From contig CAAFQR010000069.1 in assembly GCA_900765165.1 (NCBI GenBank), positions 1 to 20,893 of the forward strand: a stretch of DNA of 20,893 nt, read 5' to 3'. Below are positions 14,293 through 20,893 of this stretch, piece after piece. Made by a program: the position numbers and the translations under genes. The notes beneath the pieces are model-generated. The model was not told where the DNA came from. It saw only the letters and a program-made list of their open reading frames with translations, and searched no databases. Source of the stretch: Veillonellaceae bacterium. GTDB taxonomy: Bacteria > Bacillota > Negativicutes > Veillonellales > Veillonellaceae. Numbering within the stretch: position 1 is the stretch's first letter; each line of letters begins with the position of its first letter.

Positions 14293-14321
14293 ATTATACA
14301 CAGCTCATAAGCATCCGTCAA
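14293..14321 (-). promoter_or_regulatory. Promoter of the T-box ECF operon
   Basis: On the - strand: TTGACG (14316-14321), 17 bp, TATAAT (14293-14298). It is close to consensus and places the start near 14286. Confidence 0.85.
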
Positions 14322-14384
14322 TATACTCACAAAAAAATTTTCATAGTCGGTCCCCCTTTGTCCCTTCTTGGTCCCACTCCGTAC

Positions 14385-14401
14385 CCGGCGATAATCACCG
14401 G
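14385..14401. promoter_or_regulatory. 17-bp near-palindrome in the divergent intergenic region
   Basis: CCGGCGATAATCACCGG is symmetric except for one pair. It lies between the divergent ECF and ribose promoters, about 65 bp upstream of the ECF -35. The remainder of 14322-14589 shows no gene. Confidence 0.25.
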
Positions 14402-14589
14402 ATGAGCAACTTTGCACGACATATTTTCTATAGTATTTTTAAGAATCAAGTCATTTACTGGATTTTTTATAATCTGTACTACATAGGTATATTTTATTGG
14501 GACTTCGAGCGACCCAGCCGCCGCATTTTATGCCCACAAATACAGGCCACGTCTACGTTTTCACTGATTATCATCGCAAAATTTATTGT

Positions 14590-14617
14590 TTGCACAATTG
14601 ATTATTTAGTATATACT
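14590..14617 (+). promoter_or_regulatory. Promoter of the ribose operon, with palindromic -10 region
   Basis: TTGCAC (14590-14595), 16 bp, TATACT (14612-14617). The -10 lies in the perfect 12-bp palindrome TAGTATATACTA (14607-14618). Confidence 0.6.
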
Positions 14618-14640
14618 ATATTGTGGATTTAAATTAAAAA

Positions 14641-14654
14641 TGAAAGTAATTTCA
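14641..14654. promoter_or_regulatory. Inverted repeat TGAAA-GTAA-TTTCA, possible ribose operator
   Basis: A perfect 5+4+5 inverted repeat about 24 bp past the -10 and 50 bp before rbsK, a position suited to a repressor. It does not look like the classic LacI-family RbsR site. Confidence 0.35.
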
Positions 14655-14703
14655 CGATAAATTATGTATATGGAAGTTTTCTTGATTTTCAACGAGGTTT
14701 ATT

Positions 14704-15594
14704 ATGAATTCCATCGTCGTAATCGGCAGTTGTAACATTGATATCACTGTTACGGCCGACAAACGCGCCGTTGCCGGTGAAACGATTCTCGGAACGGGAC
14801 TAAATATGTCCCCAGGCGGTAAAGGCGCTAATCAAGCGGTTGCAGCCGCAAAAATGGGCGCCAAAGTCACCATGGTTGGCTGCATTGGACAGGATCCGTA
14901 CGGCACCATGGTGCTAGATAATTTCAAAAAGCACGGCATCGACACGACGTACGTGCAGACGAAAGAGGATGTGCCCACTGGTACGGCACACATCACCTTA
15001 GCCGAAGGGGATAACAGTATTATTGTAATATTAGGGGCTAACGCCGCTGTGGACGAAGCCGTTGTGGACAATGCGTGGCCGGCCATCGAAAAAGCAGACC
15101 TGGTGCTCTTGCAACACGAAATTCCGGCGCAAACTATCGCCTACGTCCTCAAGAAATGCCACGAACAAGGCATCAAGGTATTGCTGAACCCGGCACCGGC
15201 AGCGCCCGTATCCGACGAAGCCTTAGCGGCCGCCGCTTTTGTAACACCGAACGAACACGAGCTGGCAACGCTCTATCCCAATCAGGACCGCGACGAATTA
15301 GTGCGCTCCATGAACGGCAAGCTCTTAGTTACCCTCGGCAAGGACGGCGTTATTTACGGTGAAGCCGATCAGGTGCGCCGCATTCCGGCCTTCAAGGTTG
15401 AACCTGTGGACACTACCGGCGCCGGCGACACCTTCAACGGTGCCTTCGCAGCCGCTCTTGTAGCCGGTCACGACCAAGCTACCGCCGTTCGCTACGGCAA
15501 CGCCGCTGCCGCCTTATCTGTCTTGAAGTTAGGCGCGCAGGAAGGCATGCCCTACCTTAACGAAGTCGAACAGCTCTTGGCGGAACGCGGTTAA
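14704..15594 (+). CDS. rbsK: Ribokinase
   Basis: A 296-residue PfkB-family sugar kinase that phosphorylates D-ribose to ribose 5-phosphate with ATP in the cytoplasm. The N-terminal signature is GGKGANQA (38-45), the NPAPA strand is at 162-166 and TPNEHE (181-186) is the NxxE magnesium motif. The C-terminal signature DTTGAGDTFNGAF (236-248) carries the catalytic D242 and the anion hole. CGAGGT lies six bases before the ATG. It is the first gene of a five-gene ribose operon, before rbsD, which supports ribose over other PfkB substrates. Confidence 0.95.
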   Translation: MNSIVVIGSCNIDITVTADKRAVAGETILGTGLNMSPGGKGANQAVAAAKMGAKVTMVGCIGQDPYGTMVLDNFKKHGIDTTYVQTKEDVPTGTAHITLAEGDNSIIVILGANAAVDEAVVDNAWPAIEKADLVLLQHEIPAQTIAYVLKKCHEQGIKVLLNPAPAAPVSDEALAAAAFVTPNEHELATLYPNQDRDELVRSMNGKLLVTLGKDGVIYGEADQVRRIPAFKVEPVDTTGAGDTFNGAFAAALVAGHDQATAVRYGNAAAALSVLKLGAQEGMPYLNEVEQLLAERG

Positions 15595-15606
15595 TTTCAG
15601 AAGCGA

Positions 15607-15622
15607 GCCGATTAACATCGGC
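15607..15622 (+). other. Intercistronic hairpin between rbsK and rbsD
   Basis: A perfect 6-bp stem GCCGAT/ATCGGC with a TAAC loop and no T-run. It may mark an mRNA processing or stabilizing site. Confidence 0.4.
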
Positions 15623-15663
15623 CATCAAATAACACGCACCGCATTTACTAAGGAGAGAGACCT

Positions 15664-16077
15664 ATGCAACGAAATGGTATTTTGAACAGTCACATTGCCA
15701 AGGTGCTAGCCGACCTTGGTCATACCGATACGATTTGCATTGGCGACTGCGGCTTGCCCGTACCGCCGAATGTGCAGAAAATCGACTTAGCCTTAACCTT
15801 CGGCACGCCGTCCTTCGAAGACGTGGTTCGCCTGTTGTCGCAGCACATGAAGGTAGAAGGCATTCACATCGCCGACCGCATGGCCGCTGAAAATCCGCAA
15901 AACTTGGCCGTTTTGGACGAATTATTCCCGGCGGACCGCTTCGACCGCGTCATCACGGACCACGAAGCCTTAAAAGCCGCTACAGCGCAGTGCAAATGCG
16001 TCATTCGCACCGGTGAAACAACGCCGTATGCTAACGTTATTTTACGAGCCGACTGCATTTTCGCACCGGAACGTTAA
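15664..16077 (+). CDS. rbsD: D-ribose pyranase
   Basis: The 137-residue protein matches RbsD (139 in E. coli). It converts beta-pyranose to the furanose form of ribose that ribokinase uses. The motif GHTDTICIGDCGLPVP (19-34) holds the catalytic H20 and D28, and RTGETTPYANVIL (115-127) is the C-terminal family block. GGAGAG precedes the ATG. It lies between rbsK and rbsA, separated by 69 and 80 bp that each hold a small hairpin. Confidence 0.95.
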   Translation: MQRNGILNSHIAKVLADLGHTDTICIGDCGLPVPPNVQKIDLALTFGTPSFEDVVRLLSQHMKVEGIHIADRMAAENPQNLAVLDELFPADRFDRVITDHEALKAATAQCKCVIRTGETTPYANVILRADCIFAPER

Positions 16078-16103
16078 TTCCCAATTACGAGTATTACCCA
16101 TAG

Positions 16104-16127
16104 AGCGCCTGTGAAATAAACGGCGCT
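16104..16127 (+). other. Intercistronic hairpin between rbsD and rbsA
   Basis: A 6-bp stem AGCGCC/GGCGCT (16104-16109 with 16122-16127) followed by TTA only, so it is a weak attenuator or processing site rather than a terminator. Confidence 0.35.
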
Positions 16128-16157
16128 TTATCGCAAGAAAGTCTGGAGTTTTATCTT

Positions 16158-17639
16158 ATGGAAATCACCTTATCGAACATCGCCAAGGCCTTCGGCACGA
16201 ACCAGGTTTTGCGCGATGTATCACTGGAACTGAAAGGCGGCCGCGTCCACGCCCTTATGGGTGAAAACGGCGCCGGCAAGTCAACGCTGATGAACATCCT
16301 CGTTGGCCTGCACAAAGCAGATAAGGGCACCATCCGCGTCGACGGCGTAGAACGAACCTTCCACAGCCCGCGCGAGGCGGAGCTTAGCGGTATCGCCTTT
16401 ATCCACCAAGAGCTTAACATTTGGCCGAACCTGACCTTGTTAGAAAACCTGTACCTCATGCGCCCGAAGCGTACGAAATTCGGTTTACTGGACAAGAAAA
16501 GCATGCTCGCCGAAGCACAGAAATTCTGTGACGACATGCACATCGAGCTGCCGTTATTGCAGGAAGCCGGTGAATGCTCCGTTGGTCAGCAGCAGATGAC
16601 GGAAATCCTCCGCATCCTCATGCTAGACGCCAAAGTGGTTATCATGGACGAACCGACGGCAGCCTTAACGGAACGCGAAACGGAAACGCTGTTCACCATG
16701 ATGAAGAAATTAAAAGAACGCGGCGTTGCAATCGTGTACATTTCCCACCGCATGGAAGAAGTATTCAGCCAGTGCGATGACATTACGGTTATGCGCGATG
16801 GTCACGTTATCGTCACCTGTCCGGTTAAAGACATTACCGTCGACGAAGTGGTAAAGGCCATGGTTGGTCGCTCCATTGACGACTTCTATCCGGACCGCAC
16901 CACCACACCGGGCGAATCGGTGCTAGAAATCGACAACCTCTTGCCGGAAGGCAACTTCCAGCCTATTAGCTTCAACCTTCGCAAAGGCGAAATCTTAGGC
17001 GTAGCAGGCCTTATGGGCGCCGGCCGTACTGAAATTATGCGCGCCGTATTCGGTGTCGACAAACATCACGGCGGTACCATCAGATTGAACGGCAAAGAAA
17101 TTTCCCTTCACAAACCGGAAGATGCCATCAAAGCCGGCATTGCCTTCATCACTGAAGACCGCAAATCTGAAGGCTTAATCTTGGATTTCTCCATTGCATC
17201 TAACATTACATTGCCGAATCTTGATCATTTGTGCCCGTCCCAGATTATGGACCGCGGCAAATTACTTGATTTCAGTAAAGACCTGGCAAAACGCTTAGGC
17301 GTTAAAACCCAGTCCGTGTTGCTTCCTGTGTCGTCCCTATCCGGCGGCAACCAGCAGAAAGTCGTCATCGCTAAGTGGATTGGCTTATCGCCGTCCATCA
17401 TCATCATGGACGAACCGACCCGCGGTATCGACATCGGTGCGAAACGCGATATTTACGACTTAATGAATCAACTGACCGAACAAGGCGTTTCCATTATTAT
17501 GGTATCCTCCGAATTGCCGGAGGTAATCGGCATGAGTGACCGCGTTATGGTTATTCACGAAGGCGCTGTGGCCGGCATTTTGGATAGAGCTAATGTTACT
17601 GCCGAATCAATTATGACATTGGCTACAGGAGGACAATAA
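16158..17639 (+). CDS. rbsA: Ribose import ATP-binding protein
   Basis: A 493-residue double ABC ATPase (E. coli RbsA is 501) that powers ribose import. NBD1 has Walker A GENGAGKST (35-43), signature SVGQQQ (141-146) and Walker B VVIMDEP (160-166). NBD2 has the degenerate Walker A GLMGAGRTE (284-292) that is normal for this family, signature LSGGNQQ (394-400) and DEPTRG (418-423). It sits on the inner face of the membrane with RbsC. Only two bases separate it from rbsC, whose Shine-Dalgarno lies in the end of rbsA. Ribose rather than another pentose or galactoside is inferred from rbsK and rbsD. Confidence 0.95.
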   Translation: MEITLSNIAKAFGTNQVLRDVSLELKGGRVHALMGENGAGKSTLMNILVGLHKADKGTIRVDGVERTFHSPREAELSGIAFIHQELNIWPNLTLLENLYLMRPKRTKFGLLDKKSMLAEAQKFCDDMHIELPLLQEAGECSVGQQQMTEILRILMLDAKVVIMDEPTAALTERETETLFTMMKKLKERGVAIVYISHRMEEVFSQCDDITVMRDGHVIVTCPVKDITVDEVVKAMVGRSIDDFYPDRTTTPGESVLEIDNLLPEGNFQPISFNLRKGEILGVAGLMGAGRTEIMRAVFGVDKHHGGTIRLNGKEISLHKPEDAIKAGIAFITEDRKSEGLILDFSIASNITLPNLDHLCPSQIMDRGKLLDFSKDLAKRLGVKTQSVLLPVSSLSGGNQQKVVIAKWIGLSPSIIIMDEPTRGIDIGAKRDIYDLMNQLTEQGVSIIMVSSELPEVIGMSDRVMVIHEGAVAGILDRANVTAESIMTLATGGQ

Positions 17640-17641
17640 GC

Positions 17642-18577
17642 ATGAACGAGAAAACCTTAGCATTTATAAAGAAACTAGGCCCTTTTATTGGCTTAGTCGC
17701 ACTTTTTATCATCATTTCCGTATTGAATTCCAGCTTCTTGGAATTTGCAAACCTCAAGAACCTGCTCCGTCAGGTTTCCATTAACGCCTTAATCGCCTTT
17801 GGTATGACCTTCGTCATCTTAACCGGCGGTATCGACTTGTCCGTTGGCTCCATCCTCGCCTTATCCAGCGCGTTGATGGCGGACTTCATCGTAGGCGGTC
17901 TCAACCCGGTAGCCGCTATCTTCGCCGCTGCTATCGTTGGTATTCTCTTAGGTACCATCAACGGCTTAGCTGTTACCTTCGGTCGCGTAGCACCATTCAT
18001 CGCTACGTTGGCTACTATGACCATCTATCGCGGTGCTACCTTGGTATTCACCAACGGTAACCCGATTAGTGGTCTTACGAACAACGAATTGTTCCATGGC
18101 TTTGGCCAAGGCGATTTACTGGGCTTACCGGTGCCGGCCATTACCATGTTCATCTGCTTCCTCGTGTTGTGGTTTGTGTTGCAGAAAACATCCTTAGGGC
18201 GTCGCACCTACGCTGTCGGCGGTAGCGAAAAGGTTTCCTTCATCGCCGGTATTAAGATTAACCGCGTAAAAATCTTCGCCTATGCCTTAACCGGCTTCCT
18301 CAGCGCCATTGCCGGTGCTATCATCACCTCCCGACTGAACTCGGCACAGCCGACAGCCGGTGCAGGCTACGAACTTGATGCCATCGCTGCCGTAGTCTTA
18401 GGCGGTACAAGCCTAGCCGGTGGTAAAGGTCATATCGTCGGTACCTTAATCGGTGCCCTCATCATTGGCACGTTGAACAACGGCCTTAACATTCTCGACG
18501 TATCCAGTTTCTACCAGCAAGTTGTTAAAGGGATCGTTATTTTACTGGCAGTCCTTGCGGATCGCAAAAAAGCCTAG
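17642..18577 (+). CDS. rbsC: Ribose ABC transporter permease
   Basis: A 311-residue inner-membrane permease (E. coli RbsC 321) of the BPD_transp_2 type with about eight to ten segments. ILTGGIDLSVGSILALSS (about 59-76) and the AVVLGGTSLAGGKGHIVGTLIGAL block (about 254-277), which contacts the ATPase, are diagnostic. The start uses GGAGG seven bases before the ATG. rbsB follows after 14 bp. Confidence 0.95.
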   Translation: MNEKTLAFIKKLGPFIGLVALFIIISVLNSSFLEFANLKNLLRQVSINALIAFGMTFVILTGGIDLSVGSILALSSALMADFIVGGLNPVAAIFAAAIVGILLGTINGLAVTFGRVAPFIATLATMTIYRGATLVFTNGNPISGLTNNELFHGFGQGDLLGLPVPAITMFICFLVLWFVLQKTSLGRRTYAVGGSEKVSFIAGIKINRVKIFAYALTGFLSAIAGAIITSRLNSAQPTAGAGYELDAIAAVVLGGTSLAGGKGHIVGTLIGALIIGTLNNGLNILDVSSFYQQVVKGIVILLAVLADRKKA

Positions 18578-18591
18578 GAGGTACACACACA

Positions 18592-19500
18592 ATGAAAAAA
18601 CTATTCTCTCTGTTAGCCTTAGCATTGGCTATCATCGTAATGGTAACCGGTTGTGGTTCCAGTGCCGGTAATGCCGGCGACAGCGCTAAAAAAGGCGGCA
18701 CCATCGGTCTTTCCATTTCTACGTTAAACAACCCGTTCTTCGTATCTGTTAAAAAAGGCGTTGAAGACGAAGCTGCTAAATTAGGCATGAAAGTTAAAAT
18801 CGTCGACGCTCAGAACGACCCGGCTAAACAGGCCAACGACATTGCCGACTTACTCGAAGGCGGCGTTTCCATCTTGATCGTTAACCCGGTTGACTCCGCA
18901 GCTATCTCCACTTCCGTAGAAGCTGCTAACAAAAAAGGCATCCCGGTTATCGCCCTTGACCGCTCTGCTGACAAAGGTCAGGTTGCTGCTTTCATCGCTT
19001 CCGATAACGTTAAAGGTGGCGAAATGGCAGCTGACTTAATCGCTAAGAAATTAGGCGACAAAGCTAAAGTTGCTGAATTAGAAGGTATCCCGGGTGCATC
19101 CGCAACTCGTGAACGTGGCGAAGGCTTCCACAAAATCGCTGACCAGAAATTAACCGTAGTTGCTAAACAGAGTGCTGACTTCGACCGCACCAAAGGCTTG
19201 AACGTAGCATCCAACATGTTACAGGCTAACCCGGACGTACAGGCTATCTTCGCTCAGAACGACGAAATGGCATTGGGCGCTATCCAGGCTGCTAAATCCG
19301 CTGGTAAGAACATCTTCATCGTAGGCTTCGACGGTACAGCTGACGGCCAGAAAGCCGTTCAGGACGGTACCTTGGGCGCAACGATTGCTCAGCAGCCGGA
19401 ATTGATGGGTAAAATGGCTGTCGACACCGCTGAAAAAATCTTAAAAGGCGAAAAAGTTGACGCTAAGATCCCGGTTGAATTGAAACTTATCACCAAATAG
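18592..19500 (+). CDS. rbsB: Ribose-binding lipoprotein
   Basis: A 302-residue periplasmic-binding protein 1 (sugar-binding) family member. The N-terminus is a lipoprotein signal with lipobox VTGC, so it would be cleaved and anchored by C21. The mature protein shows the two-lobe ribose-binder blocks: NNPFFVSVKKGVEDEA, VNPVDSAA, ALDRSAD, and FAQNDEMALGAIQA, then VGFDGTADG. It captures ribose at the outer face of the inner membrane for RbsC/RbsA. AGGAGG (18576-18581) overlaps the rbsC stop. It is the last gene of the operon and has a strong terminator after it. Its codon use is richer in GCT and AAA than its neighbours, as expected for a highly expressed binding protein. Confidence 0.95.
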   Translation: MKKLFSLLALALAIIVMVTGCGSSAGNAGDSAKKGGTIGLSISTLNNPFFVSVKKGVEDEAAKLGMKVKIVDAQNDPAKQANDIADLLEGGVSILIVNPVDSAAISTSVEAANKKGIPVIALDRSADKGQVAAFIASDNVKGGEMAADLIAKKLGDKAKVAELEGIPGASATRERGEGFHKIADQKLTVVAKQSADFDRTKGLNVASNMLQANPDVQAIFAQNDEMALGAIQAAKSAGKNIFIVGFDGTADGQKAVQDGTLGATIAQQPELMGKMAVDTAEKILKGEKVDAKIPVELKLITK

Positions 19501-19578
19501 TTAACGCTAAAAAGTTAACCAATCCCATAGACAACTTGCCATGAATAGTGAGGCGCGTACTTCCTACCGCCTCAAGCG

Positions 19579-19615
19579 AAAGACCCCGTTGCACTTCTCC
19601 TGCAGCGGGGTCTTT
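19579..19615 (+). terminator. Terminator of the ribose operon
   Basis: A 15-bp stem (19579-19593 with 19601-19615, one G-U) with a 7-nt loop; the T-run (TCTTTACT) is short. Confidence 0.75.
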
Positions 19616-19699
19616 ACTATACATGCCTGTATGCCCTCTCTGAAATAAACCGCCGCCAGCGCCCTAAAGGCTATCAAATTAATTCAATATCTCCATATC

Positions 19700-19728
19700 T
19701 TTACAAACCTATTATACAATGGTAAAAT
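19700..19728 (+). promoter_or_regulatory. Promoter of the dioxygenase gene
   Basis: TTTACA (19700-19705), 17 bp, TAAAAT (19723-19728) with an extended -10 (TGG). The 140-nt leader has one 7-bp hairpin (19811-19817/19826-19832) and no gene. Confidence 0.65.
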
Positions 19729-19878
19729 AAAGTATATCAATTTTATAGGGTTTTAAACTCTATGGTAACTACTCAATACTAACTCAACAAAACAAACTCA
19801 ACCAAAGCATAGCCTGAATGCAACGTCAGGCTCACAACTAACACGATTAAAACTACCACTTTTTTATGAGGTGATATG

Positions 19879-20679
19879 ATGAATACAACGGAAAACACTA
19901 ACAACACAAGCCGTCGCATGCCGGCTATCTTCGTAGGCCACGGTTCGCCGATGAATGCCATTAACAACGGCCTTGCTTCCCAGGAATGGCAAAAGAGAAG
20001 CAAAACCTTACCGCAGCCGAAAGCGATTATCGCCATCTCCGGCCACTGGGCTACGCGCGGTCTTTGGATTCGCCGTTCCACTACGAATCCCCATATTAAC
20101 GATATGTACGGCTTCCCGAAAGCCTTATACGAAATCCCTTACGCACCGGCTGGTTCCATTGAAATTACCGACCACGTTATCGACACCATTGGCGCTGATT
20201 TCATCAAACCGACCACCGAATGGGGCATCGATCACGGCGTTTGGAGCGTGCTCATGCACTTATATCCGAAAGCCGACATTCCGGTTATCATCATCAGCGT
20301 TGACATGACCGATTCGCCGAAAAAAATGTTTGAACTAGGCCGCCGTCTCCGTCCGCTTCGCGACGAAGGCTACCTCATCTTCGGTAGCGGCAACGTAGTT
20401 CACAACCTTCGCGAAGTAGAAGACATCGACAACGCCTACGACTGGGCCCTTACCTTTGACCAGGCCGTAACCGATGCCGTTATCGCTAAAAAATACGACC
20501 AAATCGTAAACTATAAAGACCTACCGTACGCTAATCGCGGCGTGCCGACGGCAGACCACTTCTTGCCGTTGCCGGCCATTCTTGGTGCTTCCTACGACGA
20601 CGAAACCGCCGAAGTATGGAACCACTACGGTGAACTCGGTGGCATTACCATGACCTCCTTCACCTTTGACGGGAAGTAA
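19879..20679 (+). CDS. LigB-type extradiol dioxygenase, 4,5-DOPA dioxygenase (YgiD/DODA) family
   Basis: A 266-residue cytoplasmic class III extradiol dioxygenase. Metal-site histidines are visible at H21 (GHGSP) and H56 (SGHW), with others likely to contribute at H119 (DHG), H175 (NVVHNL) and H227 (ADHFLPL). E. coli YgiD has the same pattern and opens the ring of L-DOPA at 4,5 in vitro with oxygen. The true substrate is unknown, and an oxygen-using enzyme is odd in an anaerobe. I chose the second of two adjacent ATGs (19876, 19879) because GAGGTGAT (19868-19875) is too close to the first. It is monocistronic with its own promoter and terminator. Confidence 0.85.
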   Translation: MNTTENTNNTSRRMPAIFVGHGSPMNAINNGLASQEWQKRSKTLPQPKAIIAISGHWATRGLWIRRSTTNPHINDMYGFPKALYEIPYAPAGSIEITDHVIDTIGADFIKPTTEWGIDHGVWSVLMHLYPKADIPVIIISVDMTDSPKKMFELGRRLRPLRDEGYLIFGSGNVVHNLREVEDIDNAYDWALTFDQAVTDAVIAKKYDQIVNYKDLPYANRGVPTADHFLPLPAILGASYDDETAEVWNHYGELGGITMTSFTFDGK

Positions 20680-20716
20680 TCAACTTACGCAACCATCATA
20701 GCTTATATACAAACAC

Positions 20717-20760
20717 AAAGCGCCTATCGCAGCAATCCCCTCGCTGCGATAGGCGCTTTA
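20717..20760 (+). terminator. Terminator of the dioxygenase gene
   Basis: A perfect 17-bp stem (20717-20733 with 20743-20759), 9-nt loop, then TTATCTTATT. Confidence 0.85.
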
Positions 20761-20815
20761 TCTTATTATACAAAAAACTACACACAAATCATGATTAGTT
20801 AATCTCGGCGGATTG

Positions 20816-20866
20816 TATAATTAAGTTGAACACTTAAAAATCCATAGCGAACCCTTGTGGTAAAAT
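20816..20866 (+). promoter_or_regulatory. Possible promoter region of the next gene
   Basis: A consensus -10 TATAAT (20816-20821) with a weak -35, and an extended -10 TGGTAAAAT (20858-20866). The gene they would serve lies past the window end, so the call is tentative. Confidence 0.3.
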
Positions 20867-20893
20867 GTAGTTGCACAAAAAACACAACCACAA

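Noticed and set aside
14214..14417. 67-codon frame on - upstream of the ECF operon
   Set aside because: It crosses the near-consensus promoter and the T-box leader, so it is not a gene.
14402..14632. 76-codon open frame before rbsK
   Set aside because: It overlaps the rbs promoter, is AT-rich by composition and has no ribosome binding site.

Overview
The window looks like a chromosomal stretch from an anaerobic Firmicute, most likely a diderm Negativicute (Veillonella/Megasphaera-like). This is inferred from the T-box leader, ECF-type transporters, a nickel lactate racemase, a glycyl radical enzyme and a lipoprotein-type ribose binding protein. The species is not decided by the sequence. I see no tRNA, rRNA, CRISPR, phage or transposase gene.

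Layout. (1) 1-2000: a structured leader, then thiW-cytX, a pair that imports thiamine precursors, closed by a strong terminator. (2) 2000-5260 (+ strand): larA, mscL with an unusual C-terminal zinc ribbon, and an XRE-cupin regulator, each apparently transcribed on its own. (3) 5375-10070 (- strand): a glycyl radical enzyme and its overlapping activase under a near-consensus promoter, followed by an M20 metallopeptidase with its own promoter and a hairpin in its leader. (4) 10083-10996: about 900 bp without genes, filled by three large nested palindromes. (5) 10996-14321 (- strand): a tryptophan-specifier T-box leader driving a three-gene ECF importer (S-A1 fusion, A2, T). (6) 14590-19615 (+ strand): a complete ribose operon rbsK-rbsD-rbsA-rbsC-rbsB without an rbsR. 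(7) 19700-20760: a LigB-type extradiol dioxygenase (YgiD/DODA-like), followed by a terminator and a possible promoter for the next gene.

How the parts work together. The ribose genes form a full uptake and activation route: RbsB captures ribose, RbsAC imports it, RbsD converts pyranose to the usable form and RbsK phosphorylates it. The T-box and ECF genes form a tryptophan scavenging unit: the specifier codon (UGG) and the acceptor-pairing base (TGGC) both fit tRNA-Trp, and the S domain resembles TrpP. In that transporter the degenerate residues of the two ATPases fall in the same composite nucleotide site, suggesting an asymmetric motor.

The most interesting undescribed structure is the cluster of three palindromic elements at 10083-10533, 10571-10729 and 10839-10996. 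All share a 32-nt apical region with the conserved blocks CGACCATT and GAAGGGAG, while their stems differ by paired, compensating changes. This is what a structured RNA or a self-correcting hairpin element would show.
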